A DNA stretch of 47,722 nucleotides from Chlorobiota bacterium (GCA_013152655.1 JAADFW010000237.1:1-47722); one strand, 5' to 3'. Shown: positions 23,526 to 35,174, counted from the first letter of the stretch. Translations and numbers: made by a program. The notes: generated by a model from the letters alone, not told the origin.

Positions 23526-24020
23526 ATGGGATTAGTTACTCCGGATTATGGAACAATTTTTTGGATGGTTTTATCCTTTTCAATTGTATTATTTGTTTTG
23601 GGGAAATTTGCCTGGCCGGCTATCCTTAATGGTTTAAAAGAAAGAGAAGCATCAATATCAGAAGCTTTGCAATCTGCTGAAAAAGCAAAAGAAGAAATGC
23701 AAAAGTTAAAAGCTGATAATGAGAGGATTATGCGTAAAGCAAGAGAAGATCGTGATGAATTGCTGAAAGAAGCCAGAGATATTAAAAACAAAATGATTGA
23801 AAGTGCGAAAGCTGAAGCCCAAAAGGAAGCAGCAATTATGATAGAAGCAGCTAAGCAGGTTATAAATAGTGAAAAAATATCTGCTATAAACGAAATAAAA
23901 ATGCAAGTAGCTAACCTATCAATTGAAATTTCAGAAAAGATTCTCAAAAAAGAATTAACCGGTGATAAAAATCAAGAAGAATTAATAAATAAAATGCTAA
24001 ATGATTTTAAGCTTAACTAA
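23526..24020 (+). CDS. atpF: ATP synthase F0 subunit b
   Basis: A 164-residue peripheral-stalk subunit. One N-terminal membrane helix (about residues 9-28, GTIFWMVLSFSIVLFVLGKF) leads into a long charged coiled coil (about 35-140), ending in a C-terminal part that contacts the delta subunit. The LKEREASISEALQSAEKAKEEM stretch is characteristic. Length is normal. It is the first gene after the atpE hairpin and lies 12 bases before atpH. Confidence 0.95.
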   Translation: MGLVTPDYGTIFWMVLSFSIVLFVLGKFAWPAILNGLKEREASISEALQSAEKAKEEMQKLKADNERIMRKAREDRDELLKEARDIKNKMIESAKAEAQKEAAIMIEAAKQVINSEKISAINEIKMQVANLSIEISEKILKKELTGDKNQEELINKMLNDFKLN

Positions 24021-24032
24021 TAATTTGTTTAA

Positions 24033-24584
24033 ATGAATCACAGTAGTATAAATACCAGATATGCAAAAGCTTTTTTCAAACTAATTATAGAAAAAAACAG
24101 TTTAGATCAAGCTTTGAATGATATGTCGGATGTATATTCTGTATTTAATGAAGTAGAGAGTTTATCTGCTATTCTTGAAGATCCTGTTTTAGGAACTTTT
24201 AAAAAAATTAATGTTATTCAATCTGTATTTAAAAATAAAATAAGTGAGCTTTCATTATCATTTTTGAATTTAATTGTAAAAAACAAGCGGAGCTCACATA
24301 TAAAGGATATTATTCGTAATTTTCTAAATCTTGTAAAAAAGCATCAGGGAATAAAAAGCATTGTTTTAACTACTGCACATACACTTGAAGAAAAACAAAA
24401 AGAGAAAATTAAGGTTTTAATTAAGAATGAGGTAAATTCAAAAATTGATCTTACAGAAGTAGTTAATAGTAATATTATTGGAGGTTTTATTTTACGTATT
24501 GAAGACCTGCAATATGATGCCAGCGTTAAAGCAGAATTACAAAAAGTTAAAAAGAAATTACTGGAATCTCCTGTTGAAAAATAA
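24033..24584 (+). CDS. atpH: ATP synthase F1 subunit delta
   Basis: A 183-residue OSCP/delta-family protein that ties the peripheral stalk to the top of the F1 head. The N-terminal helical bundle begins with the family's INTRYAKAFFKLIIEKN and the C-terminal region has the conserved NSNIIGGFILRIEDLQYDASVKAEL block (written in part). It lies between atpF and atpA with short gaps (12 and 27 bases), the usual F-type order. Length is normal. Confidence 0.95.
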   Translation: MNHSSINTRYAKAFFKLIIEKNSLDQALNDMSDVYSVFNEVESLSAILEDPVLGTFKKINVIQSVFKNKISELSLSFLNLIVKNKRSSHIKDIIRNFLNLVKKHQGIKSIVLTTAHTLEEKQKEKIKVLIKNEVNSKIDLTEVVNSNIIGGFILRIEDLQYDASVKAELQKVKKKLLESPVEK

Positions 24585-24611
24585 AATTATAATAATAAAT
24601 AATTGATAATT

Positions 24612-26195
24612 ATGGCTGGAATTAAACCCGCAGAAGTATCAGAAATTCTCAAACAGCAAATTGAAGACTTTCAAAGTAAAGCAACCCTCGAGGAAGTTGG
24701 AACAGTGTTACAAGTTGGTGATGGAATTGCACGTATTTATGGTTTGTCTAAAGTTCAGGCAAATGAATTAATAGAATTTGAAAATGGAATAAAAGGTATT
24801 ATTCTTAATCTGGAAGAAGATAATGTTGGTGCTGTATTATTAGGCCCTTCGGAAGAAATTAAAGAAGGAGATACTGTTAAAAGAACCGGAAAAATTTCTT
24901 CAATAAATGTAGGTGAAGGTATTTTAGGAAGAGTTATAAATACATTGGGTGAACCAATTGATGGCAAAGGGCCAATTCAAGGAGAAACTTTTGAAATGCC
25001 TTTTGAAAGAAAAGCACCGGGTGTTATCTACAGGCAACCTGTAAACGAACCTTTACAAACAGGTATTAAAGCTATTGATGCAATGATACCAATTGGAAGA
25101 GGGCAACGAGAACTTATTATTGGAGACCGCCAGACAGGAAAAACAGCTATAGCTATTGATACTATTATTAATCAAAAGAAATTTTTTGATGAGGGAAACC
25201 CTGTTTATTGCATATATGTTGGTATTGGGCAGAAGGGATCTACTGTTGCTAATATAGCCAAAACTTTAGAGGATAATGGTGCTATGAATTACACTGTTAT
25301 TGTTACTGCAACAGCATCAGACCCGGCAGCACAGCAGTTTTATGCCCCGTTTGCAGGTGCTGCAATTGGCGAGTTTTATAGAGATACAGGCCGTCCTGCA
25401 TTAATAATTTATGATGATCTTTCTAAACAAGCTGTTTCATACAGGGAAGTTTCTTTATTATTAAGAAGGCCTCCGGGAAGAGAAGCTTATCCGGGTGATG
25501 TGTTTTATTTACACTCTCGTTTGTTAGAGCGCGCAGCAAAAATAATTGAATCTGATGAGATTGCTACTCAAATGAATGATTTGCCAAAATCAATTAAGCA
25601 TCTTGTAAAAGGAGGTGGTTCGCTAACAGCTTTACCAATAATTGAAACTCAAGCAGGTGACGTATCTGCATATATTCCGACTAATGTAATTTCTATTACC
25701 GATGGCCAGATATTTCTTGAATCAGATTTATTTAATTCAGGAGTAAGGCCTGCAATTAATGTTGGTATTTCAGTTTCACGAGTGGGGGGTAATGCCCAGA
25801 TAAAAGCAATGAAAAAAGTTGCCGGTACTTTAAAATTAGACCAGGCACAATACAGAGAATTAGAAGCATTTGCAAAATTTGGGTCTGATTTAGATGCGGT
25901 TACAAAATCTATCTTAGATAAAGGAGCAAAAAATGTTGAAATTTTAAAACAAGGACAGTTTTCTCCTTATTCTGTTGAAAACCAAATTGCAATATTATTT
26001 TGCGGGACAAAAGGATTATTAGCGAATATACCTATAAAGAAAATTAAAAACTTTGAAACTGAATATCTTGAATATCTTGAATTAAATCATAAAGACACTC
26101 TTGCAGAATTAAGTAAAGGTGTTTTTAACGACGAAATAGCTGAAGTTTTGACTAAGGTATCAAAAGAACTGGGTGAAAAGTATTACGAAAAATAA
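24612..26195 (+). CDS. atpA: ATP synthase F1 subunit alpha
   Basis: A 527-residue alpha subunit (non-catalytic nucleotide-binding). I choose the ATG at 24612 ([13 protein letters not shown]) over an in-frame TTG nine bases earlier because MxxIKPxEIS is the conserved family start. It shows the N-terminal beta barrel, the Walker A motif GDRQTGKT at residues 171-178, the [32 protein letters not shown] region (cited in part), and the alpha-specific [14 protein letters not shown] signature. Fully intact and of normal length, between atpH and atpG. Confidence 0.98.
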   Translation: MAGIKPAEVSEILKQQIEDFQSKATLEEVGTVLQVGDGIARIYGLSKVQANELIEFENGIKGIILNLEEDNVGAVLLGPSEEIKEGDTVKRTGKISSINVGEGILGRVINTLGEPIDGKGPIQGETFEMPFERKAPGVIYRQPVNEPLQTGIKAIDAMIPIGRGQRELIIGDRQTGKTAIAIDTIINQKKFFDEGNPVYCIYVGIGQKGSTVANIAKTLEDNGAMNYTVIVTATASDPAAQQFYAPFAGAAIGEFYRDTGRPALIIYDDLSKQAVSYREVSLLLRRPPGREAYPGDVFYLHSRLLERAAKIIESDEIATQMNDLPKSIKHLVKGGGSLTALPIIETQAGDVSAYIPTNVISITDGQIFLESDLFNSGVRPAINVGISVSRVGGNAQIKAMKKVAGTLKLDQAQYRELEAFAKFGSDLDAVTKSILDKGAKNVEILKQGQFSPYSVENQIAILFCGTKGLLANIPIKKIKNFETEYLEYLELNHKDTLAELSKGVFNDEIAEVLTKVSKELGEKYYEK

Positions 26196-26254
26196 TTTAT
26201 TATTAATTGTTTAATAACAAGAGTATCTGATATTAAATTAATGTAAATAATCAA

Positions 26255-27142
26255 ATGGCTGGCTTAAAAGAAATAAAAACCAGGATTGCTTCTGTAAAAT
26301 CCACAAGACAAATTACAAGTGCAATGAAAATGGTTTCTGCTGCCTATCTTCGAAAGGCGCAAGATGCCATATTGCAAATGCGCCCTTATGCCGGCAAATT
26401 ACAAGAAATACTTCTTAATCTTAGTGAAAGCCTTGAAGGCAGCAATGACAATATTTATGCTGAAAAGAGAGAAGAATTAAACCGGGTTTTAATTGTAGTG
26501 GTTACTTCAAATCGTGGCCTTTGTGGTGCATTTAATACAAATATTATTAAAAAATCAATTGAAATTGCAACTACCAAATATGAAAAACTATTTAGAAATG
26601 AACGGGTTCATTTTTTAATAATTGGTAAAAAAGCATATGATTTTTTTAAAACTAAAAAAGAATATAAGCTTAATAGTGAACACAATTCTATTTATGAAAA
26701 TTTATCGTTTGAAAATGTTGAAAAATTAGCTGATAAAATCATGAATAGTTTTACAGGAAAAGAATATGATGAAATAATTTTAGTGTATAATCAGTTTAAA
26801 AATGCTGCTATACAGATAGTTACAGAAGAGCAATTCTTGCCTGTTAAGATTGAAAAAAACAACAATGAAGTTAAACATAATATAGATTATATATTAGAGC
26901 CAACTCGTGAATTCATTATTAAAGAACTTATTCCTAAGTCATTAAAAATTCAATTTTTTAAAGCTCTGCTTGATTCGCATGCAGCTGAACATGGAGCAAG
27001 AATGACCTCAATGCATAAAGCTACAGATAATGCTACAGATATAATTCGTGAACTTAATTTACATTACAATAAAGCACGACAAGCTACAATTACAAAAGAA
27101 ATTCTTGAAATTGTAAGCGGAGCTGAAGCGTTAAAAGGTTAG
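26255..27142 (+). CDS. atpG: ATP synthase F1 subunit gamma
   Basis: A 295-residue rotor shaft subunit. The N-terminal helix KEIKTRIASVKSTRQITSAM and the C-terminal helix with SHAAEHGARMTSMHKATDNA are the coiled-coil signatures that pass through the alpha/beta ring; the middle Rossmann-like domain (about 75-210) begins NRVLIVVVTSNRGLCGAFN. It is the last gene of this atp cluster. Its stop is only 14 bases from the stop of the convergent Na+/phosphate cotransporter gene, with just a weak TAAGTT/AACTTA hairpin (27143-27159) between them. Confidence 0.97.
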   Translation: MAGLKEIKTRIASVKSTRQITSAMKMVSAAYLRKAQDAILQMRPYAGKLQEILLNLSESLEGSNDNIYAEKREELNRVLIVVVTSNRGLCGAFNTNIIKKSIEIATTKYEKLFRNERVHFLIIGKKAYDFFKTKKEYKLNSEHNSIYENLSFENVEKLADKIMNSFTGKEYDEIILVYNQFKNAAIQIVTEEQFLPVKIEKNNNEVKHNIDYILEPTREFIIKELIPKSLKIQFFKALLDSHAAEHGARMTSMHKATDNATDIIRELNLHYNKARQATITKEILEIVSGAEALKG

Positions 27143-27156
27143 TAAGTTTTTTTAAC

Positions 27157-28845
27157 TTATACTGATTCATTTATTGCTTCAGATACATTAATAACATAAT
27201 CAGCTAATTTTTCTCCCTCTGAAAATAAATCGTTATAAATAACTCCTGCCTGGTATTTATATTGTTTTTTCTCTAAGCTTTCTAAATGTTCTATCTTTAA
27301 TTCGTCTCTGTATTTATTAATTTCTTCTTCAATATCTAATGCTTTTTGAATATTAACATTTTCATTGTAATTGTTTAAATTTTCAAACATTACTTCAAGC
27401 GAATTACTTACTTTTTCAAACATTTTATTTACGTTATCTCTTATTTCAGGGGTAAACCATGCTTTCTGTTCGCGCTTTCTTTTAATGGTTTTTGCAATAT
27501 TCATACAAGAGTCTGCAATACTTTCAATATCGTCAATTAATTTTAACATTGATTTTATGCGCTTTGACCCTGATTTACTTAATTCACCTTCAGAAATTTT
27601 AGTGAGGTATGTTGCTATTTCAATCTCCATTCTGTCACTAATTTCTTCATATTTTTCAATTCTGCTATATTCCTTTTTAAATTTTTTCTCATTTTGTTCA
27701 TTAAATAATTCGCTAACTATCCTGAACATTTTTTTTGTTCTTTTTGCATATAAAATAATTTCTCTTCGTGCTTGCAAAATTGAAAGTTCTGAAGTTGACA
27801 ATAATCCTGTTTTAATGTATTTTAAACGAAATTCTTCTTCATCATCTTCTTTTAAAGGAAGAATAAGTTCAACAGTTTTTTTAATAAGAGGAGCAAACCA
27901 AATAAGCACAAATGTATTTATAATGTTAAATGATGTATGAAAAATTGATAACGCAATAGGCATTATATTGGTATCGGTAAAAGCAGAAGTACCATGAAAA
28001 CTTTGGACAAACCAATCAATTTTGTTTAGGAAAAACCGGAATATAAGCAATACCCAAATAACACCGAATACATTAAAAATGAAGTGTGCCAATGCCGCTC
28101 GCTTAGCTGAAACATTAGCTACTAAAGCCGCTAAATTAGCAGTTATAGTAGTCCCTATATTCTCACCCAATACCATAGCTGCCGCCAGGTCAAAACCAAT
28201 CCACCCATTATAAGTCATCACTAAAGTTAGTGCCATTGTTGCGCTCGAAGATTGAATAATAATAGTTAGTAAAGTACCTATTCCTAAAAATAACAATACA
28301 GACCAGAAACCGGCATCAGTATAATGTGTTAAGAATGTTAAAATTTCAGGGTTGCTTTTTATATCAGGAACAGATGACTTTAAATAATCTAACCCGAGAA
28401 AAAGGATAGAAAATCCTATAATAAATTCTCCCCAGGATCTTCTTCTATTGTTTTTAGAAAAAACAAGAGGAAAACCTAAACCAATTAACGGAATAGCAAT
28501 TACACTTATTTTTATCTTAAAGCCTAATATTGAAATTAGCCACGCAGTAACAGTAGTCCCAATATTGGCCCCCATTATAACACCAATTGATTGTATTAAA
28601 GATAATAATCCGGCATTAACAAAACTTACTACTAAAACAGTTGTTGCCGACGACGATTGAATAATAGCTGTAATTAAAAAACCGGTCATAACTCCCATAA
28701 CCCTGTTTGAAGTCATTGCAGATAATATTTTACGCATTTTATCTCCGGCAACTTTTTGCAAAGCTTCGCTCATTAATTTCATTCCAAAAAGAAATAATCC
28801 TAACGAGCCTATCAGTGTAAGAATATCTAAAAACGTATATTTCAT
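27157..28845 (-). CDS. Na+/phosphate cotransporter family protein with PhoU-like domain
   Basis: A 562-residue inner-membrane protein of the NptA/PNaS family. Two inverted repeats each carry the QSSS motif (IIQSSSATTVLVV near residue 62 and IIQSSSATMALTLV near 200) and the matching GANIGTTVTAW and GENIGTTITAN segments, which form the sodium and phosphate sites. After about residue 340 there is a cytoplasmic helical PhoU-like domain (to 562). Known members import phosphate with Na+, or export it. The gene sits opposite and convergent to atpG, interrupting the ATP synthase gene set. A full -7 match lies 48 bases before its start. Confidence 0.92.
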   Translation of the reverse strand: MKYTFLDILTLIGSLGLFLFGMKLMSEALQKVAGDKMRKILSAMTSNRVMGVMTGFLITAIIQSSSATTVLVVSFVNAGLLSLIQSIGVIMGANIGTTVTAWLISILGFKIKISVIAIPLIGLGFPLVFSKNNRRRSWGEFIIGFSILFLGLDYLKSSVPDIKSNPEILTFLTHYTDAGFWSVLLFLGIGTLLTIIIQSSSATMALTLVMTYNGWIGFDLAAAMVLGENIGTTITANLAALVANVSAKRAALAHFIFNVFGVIWVLLIFRFFLNKIDWFVQSFHGTSAFTDTNIMPIALSIFHTSFNIINTFVLIWFAPLIKKTVELILPLKEDDEEEFRLKYIKTGLLSTSELSILQARREIILYAKRTKKMFRIVSELFNEQNEKKFKKEYSRIEKYEEISDRMEIEIATYLTKISEGELSKSGSKRIKSMLKLIDDIESIADSCMNIAKTIKRKREQKAWFTPEIRDNVNKMFEKVSNSLEVMFENLNNYNENVNIQKALDIEEEINKYRDELKIEHLESLEKKQYKYQAGVIYNDLFSEGEKLADYVINVSEAINESV

Positions 28846-29152
28846 GCTATTATAAGTTTTATTATTTGAATATCATATAAATAATTAAGCGACAAAAATA
28901 GAATAAATAATTGTTAAATTTTCAGTATTCAATATTACTAAATTGTGAATTTTTTCAACGCAAATGTTTAAGTTATTTTATTAAAATCTTCTGCAAATTT
29001 TACTAAGCTTTAGTTTTACGGATATTAAAATTTATATTGATTAGGCAAAATCAGTTTAAATTAATCAACTCTTAATAAACTATAAAATGCTTTGTTATAA
29101 GGCAATATTATAGTATTTTAGCCATTCATTTTTTTGAATTAATCAGGTAAAT
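28846..29152. other. AT-rich divergent intergenic region (307 bases)
   Basis: This gap separates the divergent Na+/phosphate cotransporter and MMPL genes. It holds a minus-strand -7 element (28893-28900) and a weak plus-strand -7-like TATTTTAG (29114-29121), 32 bases before the MMPL start. I see no RNA gene, repeat or riboswitch-like structure in the remainder. Confidence 0.5.
28893..28900 (-). promoter_or_regulatory. -7 promoter element before the Na+/phosphate cotransporter gene
   Basis: On the minus strand this reads TATTTTTG, a full TAnnTTTG match, 48 bases before the ATG. No TTTG at the expected 19-21-base spacing is present, so it is supported only by the -7 match and its position. Confidence 0.4.
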
Positions 29153-31564
29153 ATGTGGACAAAAGTTGCACGTATAATTTTACGGAATCGTTTATTTTTT
29201 TTAATTATTATTGGCTTATTTACTGCTTTTATGGCATATAAGGCAAGTTTTGTCAAGCTATCGTACCAATATGTTAAAATGTTACCGGATAATGATTCTG
29301 CTTCTCTGGCTTATTCTTCATTTAAAAAGCAATTTGGTGAAGACGGGACGGTATTTGGCGTTGCAATAAAAGATTCAAATTTTTTTAATTATCCTAAGAT
29401 TAATGATTGGTATGCTCTTGGCAATAATATAAAAAAGGTTAAAGGAGTTAATGAAGTTTTGTCAATAGCTCACTTATACGTTTTAAAGAAAAATTCAAAA
29501 CTTAAAAAATTTGAAATTGAAAAAGTTTTAAGTTCTAAAATAAAAAATCAGCATGAAGCTGACAGCTTTTCAAATTATATTCACGCACTTCCTTTTTATA
29601 GAAATTTTCTACTTAACGATAGTACTCAAACATACTTGTTAGCTATTAATTTAGACAAAAAAGAAGTTAACAGCAAAGACCGGGAAGAAATTATTTCTGT
29701 AATTAAAGAATACTGTAATAATTATAGCCAGAAATATGGCCTGGAAATACATTATTCGGGAATGCCTTATATCAGAACGGTTATTTCTAAAATGATTAAG
29801 CACGAATTGTTGCTGTTTATTGCCTTAGCTACAATTATTTGCATCATTATATTATATTCATTTTTTCGTTCGTTAAAAGTTACATTTTTTTCCATTTTAA
29901 TTGTATCTATAGCTGTAATTTGGGCTTTTGGAACTATTGTACTTTTAGGCTATAAAATAACAATACTAACCGGTATCATTCCTCCTTTAATAATAGTAAT
30001 TGGAATTCCCAACTGTATTTTTCTTCTGAATAAATACCATCAAGAATATAAATTGCATGGGAATAAAATAAAGGCCTTGCAAAGGGTTATTCAGAAAGTT
30101 GGAAATGCAACGTTTTTAACAAACCTAACTACCGCATCAGGTTTCTCAACCTTTATTATTACTAAAAGCGAAATATTAACTGAATTTGGAATTGTTGCAT
30201 CCATTAATGTAATTGGCGTTTTTGTTTTATCTATTTTGTTAATTCCTATTGTTTTTAGCTTTTTGCCTCCTCCAACAAAACGACATACTAAACACCTTGA
30301 TTATGTTTTTGTTGGGAAAATAATAAATAAATTAGAATATATAACCTTTAATAAAAGAACTATTGTTTATATAGTTACAGCTATAATTCTTATTCTTGGA
30401 ATATATGGCACTACATTAATGAAAAGTACAGGTTATGTTGTTGATGATATTTCAAAAAGCGATCCGTTATATGTTGATTTGAAATTTTTTGAAAAGAATT
30501 TTAACGGAGTTATTCCTTTTGAGATAGAAGTTGACACAAAAAGAAAAAAAGGAGCAGTGTCCTTAAAGAACATTAAGAAAGTTGAAAGATTACAAAAAAC
30601 ACTTAGGAAATATCCTGAATTATCGAATCCTATATCTTTTAATGAGGTAATAAAATATGCTAAGCAGGCTTTTTACAACGGGAATGAAAAGTATTATAAA
30701 CTACCCAGTAACCAGGAAAAGAATTTTATATTAAGTTACGCTTCAAAAGAATTAAATAAAGGAGATTTGCTACATGCTTATATTGACAGTACTGACAGGA
30801 TTATGCGTATTAGTTATAAGATTTTAGACGTTGGAACAGTACGGATGAAATCACTTAGTGACAGCATTAGAGTTGATATTGATAAGATATTTTCGCCAAA
30901 AAAATACAACGTAACAATGACCGGTACCAGCATTGTATTTTTTAAAGGGACTAATTATTTAATTAAAAATCTTTTTATTAGCTTGATATTAGCTATTTTA
31001 ATAATTTCATTTATATTATTCTGGATGTTTACATCTTTCAGAATGATTATTATATCCTTAATTCCAAATTTAATTCCACTATTGCTAACTGCGGCACTAA
31101 TGGGCTATTTTAATATAGCAATAAAGCCATCTACAATTTTAGTATTTAGTGTTGCTTTTGGTATTTCTGTTGATGGAACAATTCATTTTTTGGCAAAATT
31201 CAGGCAAGAACTAAAGGGAACAAGCTGGGATATTGGCAAATCTGTTACAATGGCTTTAAGAGAAACAGGAGTAAGCATTTTTTATACCACAATAGTGCTG
31301 TTTTTCGGATTTGGAATTTTTGTTGCATCCAGGTTTGGAGGTACAGTTGCTTTAGGTGCTCTTATTTCAATAACTTTATTAAATGCAATGTTTGCTAATT
31401 TAATATTGTTGCCTTCTTTACTTCTAACACTTGAAAAATCAATTACCAAAGAATCATTTCATGAGCCATTATTGCAAATTTATAATGAAGAAGAAGATAT
31501 TGAATTAGACGAATTAAAACTACAATCAAACAACGAAAATAATATTACCACAAATAATTTGTAA
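29153..31564 (+). CDS. RND superfamily (MMPL/SSD-type) membrane transporter
   Basis: An 803-residue protein with the duplicated RND layout: TM1 (about 12-28), a periplasmic loop, five helices (about 213-375), then TM7 (about 398-418), a second loop, and five helices (about 634-775). The helices after each loop contain family-typical blocks such as TGIIPPLIIVIGIPNCIFLLNKYHQE and the later FSVAFGISVDGTIHFLAKF (both part of the proton-relay region). Members export lipids or hydrophobic compounds using the proton gradient. The stop codon overlaps the start of the epimerase gene (TAATG), and a polyprenyl synthase gene follows, which suggests envelope or isoprenoid-related cargo (inference). The C-terminal 30 residues are acidic and cytoplasmic. 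Confidence 0.9.
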   Translation: MWTKVARIILRNRLFFLIIIGLFTAFMAYKASFVKLSYQYVKMLPDNDSASLAYSSFKKQFGEDGTVFGVAIKDSNFFNYPKINDWYALGNNIKKVKGVNEVLSIAHLYVLKKNSKLKKFEIEKVLSSKIKNQHEADSFSNYIHALPFYRNFLLNDSTQTYLLAINLDKKEVNSKDREEIISVIKEYCNNYSQKYGLEIHYSGMPYIRTVISKMIKHELLLFIALATIICIIILYSFFRSLKVTFFSILIVSIAVIWAFGTIVLLGYKITILTGIIPPLIIVIGIPNCIFLLNKYHQEYKLHGNKIKALQRVIQKVGNATFLTNLTTASGFSTFIITKSEILTEFGIVASINVIGVFVLSILLIPIVFSFLPPPTKRHTKHLDYVFVGKIINKLEYITFNKRTIVYIVTAIILILGIYGTTLMKSTGYVVDDISKSDPLYVDLKFFEKNFNGVIPFEIEVDTKRKKGAVSLKNIKKVERLQKTLRKYPELSNPISFNEVIKYAKQAFYNGNEKYYKLPSNQEKNFILSYASKELNKGDLLHAYIDSTDRIMRISYKILDVGTVRMKSLSDSIRVDIDKIFSPKKYNVTMTGTSIVFFKGTNYLIKNLFISLILAILIISFILFWMFTSFRMIIISLIPNLIPLLLTAALMGYFNIAIKPSTILVFSVAFGISVDGTIHFLAKFRQELKGTSWDIGKSVTMALRETGVSIFYTTIVLFFGFGIFVASRFGGTVALGALISITLLNAMFANLILLPSLLLTLEKSITKESFHEPLLQIYNEEEDIELDELKLQSNNENNITTNNL

Positions 31565-32523
31565 TGAGAAAAATATTAATTACAGGAGGTGCTGGTTTTA
31601 TTGGAAGTTCTTTAGCTGAAAGGCTTATTGACGATGAAGAAAATTTTGTAATTATTGTAGATGATTTTTCTACCGGTGCAGCTCAAAAACTACCGAAAAA
31701 AAAAGCAGCTAATTGGAAATTTATTAAATGTAATGTTAATAAATATGAAGATATTTCTGCAATAATGCTATCCTTTCAATTCAATTATGTTTTTCATTAT
31801 GCTGCCATGGTTGGTGTTGAAAGAACCCAGGAAAACCCGGTTAAAGTTTTAGAAGATATTAAAGGGTTTGAAAATATTCTTAATTTAGCGAAAAACACCG
31901 GGGTAAGAAGAGTCTTCTTTTCTTCTTCGTCCGAAATATATGGCGATTCAATTACTTTACCTCAAAATGAAGAAACAACACCGCTAAACTCAAGGCTGCC
32001 ATATGCAATAGTCAAAAATGTTGGTGAAGCTTTTCTTCGGTCGTATAAACAAGAATATAATCTGAGTTTTACTATTTTCAGATTTTTTAATACATATGGG
32101 GCTAAACAAAGCAAGGACTTTGTAATTAGTAAATTTATTTATAAAGCTTTAAGAAATGAAGCAATAACAATATATGGCGATGGCAGTCAAACTCGTACTT
32201 TTTGTTATGTTGACGATAATGTTGATGCCTGCTTAAATACATTTTATGAAGATAAAATTGTAGATGATGTTGTAAATATTGGAGGAGATATTGAAGTGCC
32301 GATACTTGACCTGGCAAAACTTATAATTAAATTAACAAAATCGAAATCTAAAATTGTTTTTTTACCTCCGCTTGAAGATGGTGATATGAGTAGAAGAAAA
32401 CCAGATATTACAAAAATGAAAAACTTGCTAAATCATGAATTATTGCCATTGGAGGAGGGAATAAAAATAATATTGAAAACAGGATTATACGAATTAAAAC
32501 ATGAATCAGTAGAATTTTATTAA
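31564..32523 (+). CDS. NAD-dependent epimerase/dehydratase (extended SDR)
   Basis: A 319-residue extended short-chain dehydrogenase. The Rossmann glycine motif GGAGFIGSSLAERL is at the N-terminus, the catalytic Ser/Tyr/Lys set appears as SSSSEIYGDS and YAIVK (about residues 147-151), and FFNTYG and GDGSQTRTFCYVDD follow. These are the marks of sugar-nucleotide enzymes such as UDP-glucose 4-epimerase or UDP-glucuronate decarboxylase. The exact substrate cannot be read from the sequence. It begins on the last base of the MMPL stop codon, so translation is probably coupled, and it precedes the prenyl synthase gene by 33 bases. Confidence 0.88.
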   Translation: MRKILITGGAGFIGSSLAERLIDDEENFVIIVDDFSTGAAQKLPKKKAANWKFIKCNVNKYEDISAIMLSFQFNYVFHYAAMVGVERTQENPVKVLEDIKGFENILNLAKNTGVRRVFFSSSSEIYGDSITLPQNEETTPLNSRLPYAIVKNVGEAFLRSYKQEYNLSFTIFRFFNTYGAKQSKDFVISKFIYKALRNEAITIYGDGSQTRTFCYVDDNVDACLNTFYEDKIVDDVVNIGGDIEVPILDLAKLIIKLTKSKSKIVFLPPLEDGDMSRRKPDITKMKNLLNHELLPLEEGIKIILKTGLYELKHESVEFY

Positions 32524-32556
32524 TTAATCATTTTTTATTCTGAAGGCTAAACTTTT

Positions 32557-33531
32557 ATGTATTCTGTAGCACAACTTCAAAAAATAACTGAAGAAAACCT
32601 AAAAAAAATAAAATTCACGAGTCAGCCAATTGAATTATACGAACCAATTAAGTATGTATTGTCAAATGGCGGGAAAAGATTACGTCCGGTACTTACGTTA
32701 ATGGCATATAATATTTATAACAATACAGTGCAAGATGCTATAAATGCTGCCATAGCTGTTGAAATTTTTCACAACTTTACTTTATTGCACGACGATATAA
32801 TGGACCATGCTACAGTTCGCAGAAATAAACCAACAGTTCATTCTAAGTGGGATGAAAACAGGGCTATTTTATCAGGCGATGCAATGCTTATTAAATCATA
32901 CGAATTTATATCAAAAAGCCATTCGGGTAAATTGAACAAAGTACTTGAAGTATTTAATAAAATAGCATTAGAAGTTTGTGAAGGCCAACAATTTGACATG
33001 AATTTTGAAGTAAAGAAAAAAGTATCTGTTAATGATTATATTAAAATGATAACATTAAAAACTGCTGTTTTACTTGCCGGCAGTTTAAAAATAGGAGCTA
33101 TAATTGGTGGTGCAAATACAGAGGATACTAATAAATTGTATGCTTTTGGCGTAAATATGGGAATTGCCTTTCAGTTACAGGATGATTTGTTAGATGCTTT
33201 TGGGAATGAGACAAAATTTGGAAAAAAAATAGGGGGTGATATATTAGAAAACAAAAAGACATTTTTATTAATCAGAGCCTTTGAATTAGCTGATAAAAAT
33301 AATCTTGCCATCCTTAACAAATATATTCCCGGAACTAATTCCAATAAAAAAGAAAAAATAGAAGCTATATTATCTGTTTACCACAACTTGAATATAAAGA
33401 AAATTACTCAGGAAAAAATTAAAGATTATTTAAGAAAAGCCGATATACTATTGAAAGAAGTAAGTGTTGATAATAAAAGACTATCTGTTTTAAAAAGTTT
33501 TACAAATAATCTTTTAGAAAGAAGTTATTAA
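32557..33531 (+). CDS. Polyprenyl diphosphate synthase
   Basis: A 324-residue all-helical trans-prenyltransferase of full length. The first aspartate-rich motif is LLHDDIMDHATVRR (Asp79, Asp80, Asp83), the second is QLQDDLLDAFG (Asp209, Asp210, Asp213), and GGKRLRP is near residues 38-44. It condenses isopentenyl diphosphate units into longer chains for quinones or other isoprenoids; in Bacteroidota the product is usually the octaprenyl-type side chain of menaquinone, but chain length cannot be fixed here. The last gene of the MMPL-SDR series, followed at 33538 by the atpD promoter that begins right after its stop. Confidence 0.92.
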   Translation: MYSVAQLQKITEENLKKIKFTSQPIELYEPIKYVLSNGGKRLRPVLTLMAYNIYNNTVQDAINAAIAVEIFHNFTLLHDDIMDHATVRRNKPTVHSKWDENRAILSGDAMLIKSYEFISKSHSGKLNKVLEVFNKIALEVCEGQQFDMNFEVKKKVSVNDYIKMITLKTAVLLAGSLKIGAIIGGANTEDTNKLYAFGVNMGIAFQLQDDLLDAFGNETKFGKKIGGDILENKKTFLLIRAFELADKNNLAILNKYIPGTNSNKKEKIEAILSVYHNLNIKKITQEKIKDYLRKADILLKEVSVDNKRLSVLKSFTNNLLERSY

Positions 33532-33537
33532 TTAGAG

Positions 33538-33569
33538 TTTGTCAATTAAGTATTATTAAACTAAATTTG
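33538..33569 (+). promoter_or_regulatory. Promoter of atpD-atpC
   Basis: TTTG (33538-33541), a 20-base spacer, then TAAATTTG (33562-33569): a complete match to the Bacteroidota consensus in both boxes and in spacing. The predicted leader is about 30 bases to the atpD ATG. This is the best promoter match in the window. Confidence 0.75.
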
Positions 33570-33605
33570 CGTTTTATTTTTTAAGATTCATAAAAATATA
33601 AATAA

Positions 33606-35114
<1,509 letters not shown>

Positions 35115-35174
35115 GATTTAAATAATTCGCTTAAAGAATAATTGTATTTACGGTTAAAAAGTTATAATTTACAT

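Noticed and set aside
23546-27940. Long antisense frames over atpF and the Na+/phosphate cotransporter gene (for example 23546-23947 and 27371-27940)
   Set aside because: They lie fully inside strongly conserved genes on the other strand and show only complementary-codon composition.
35142-35174. Upstream TTG start of atpC
   Set aside because: The residues before MFLEIITVE have no counterpart in the epsilon family, and ATG at 35175 is available.
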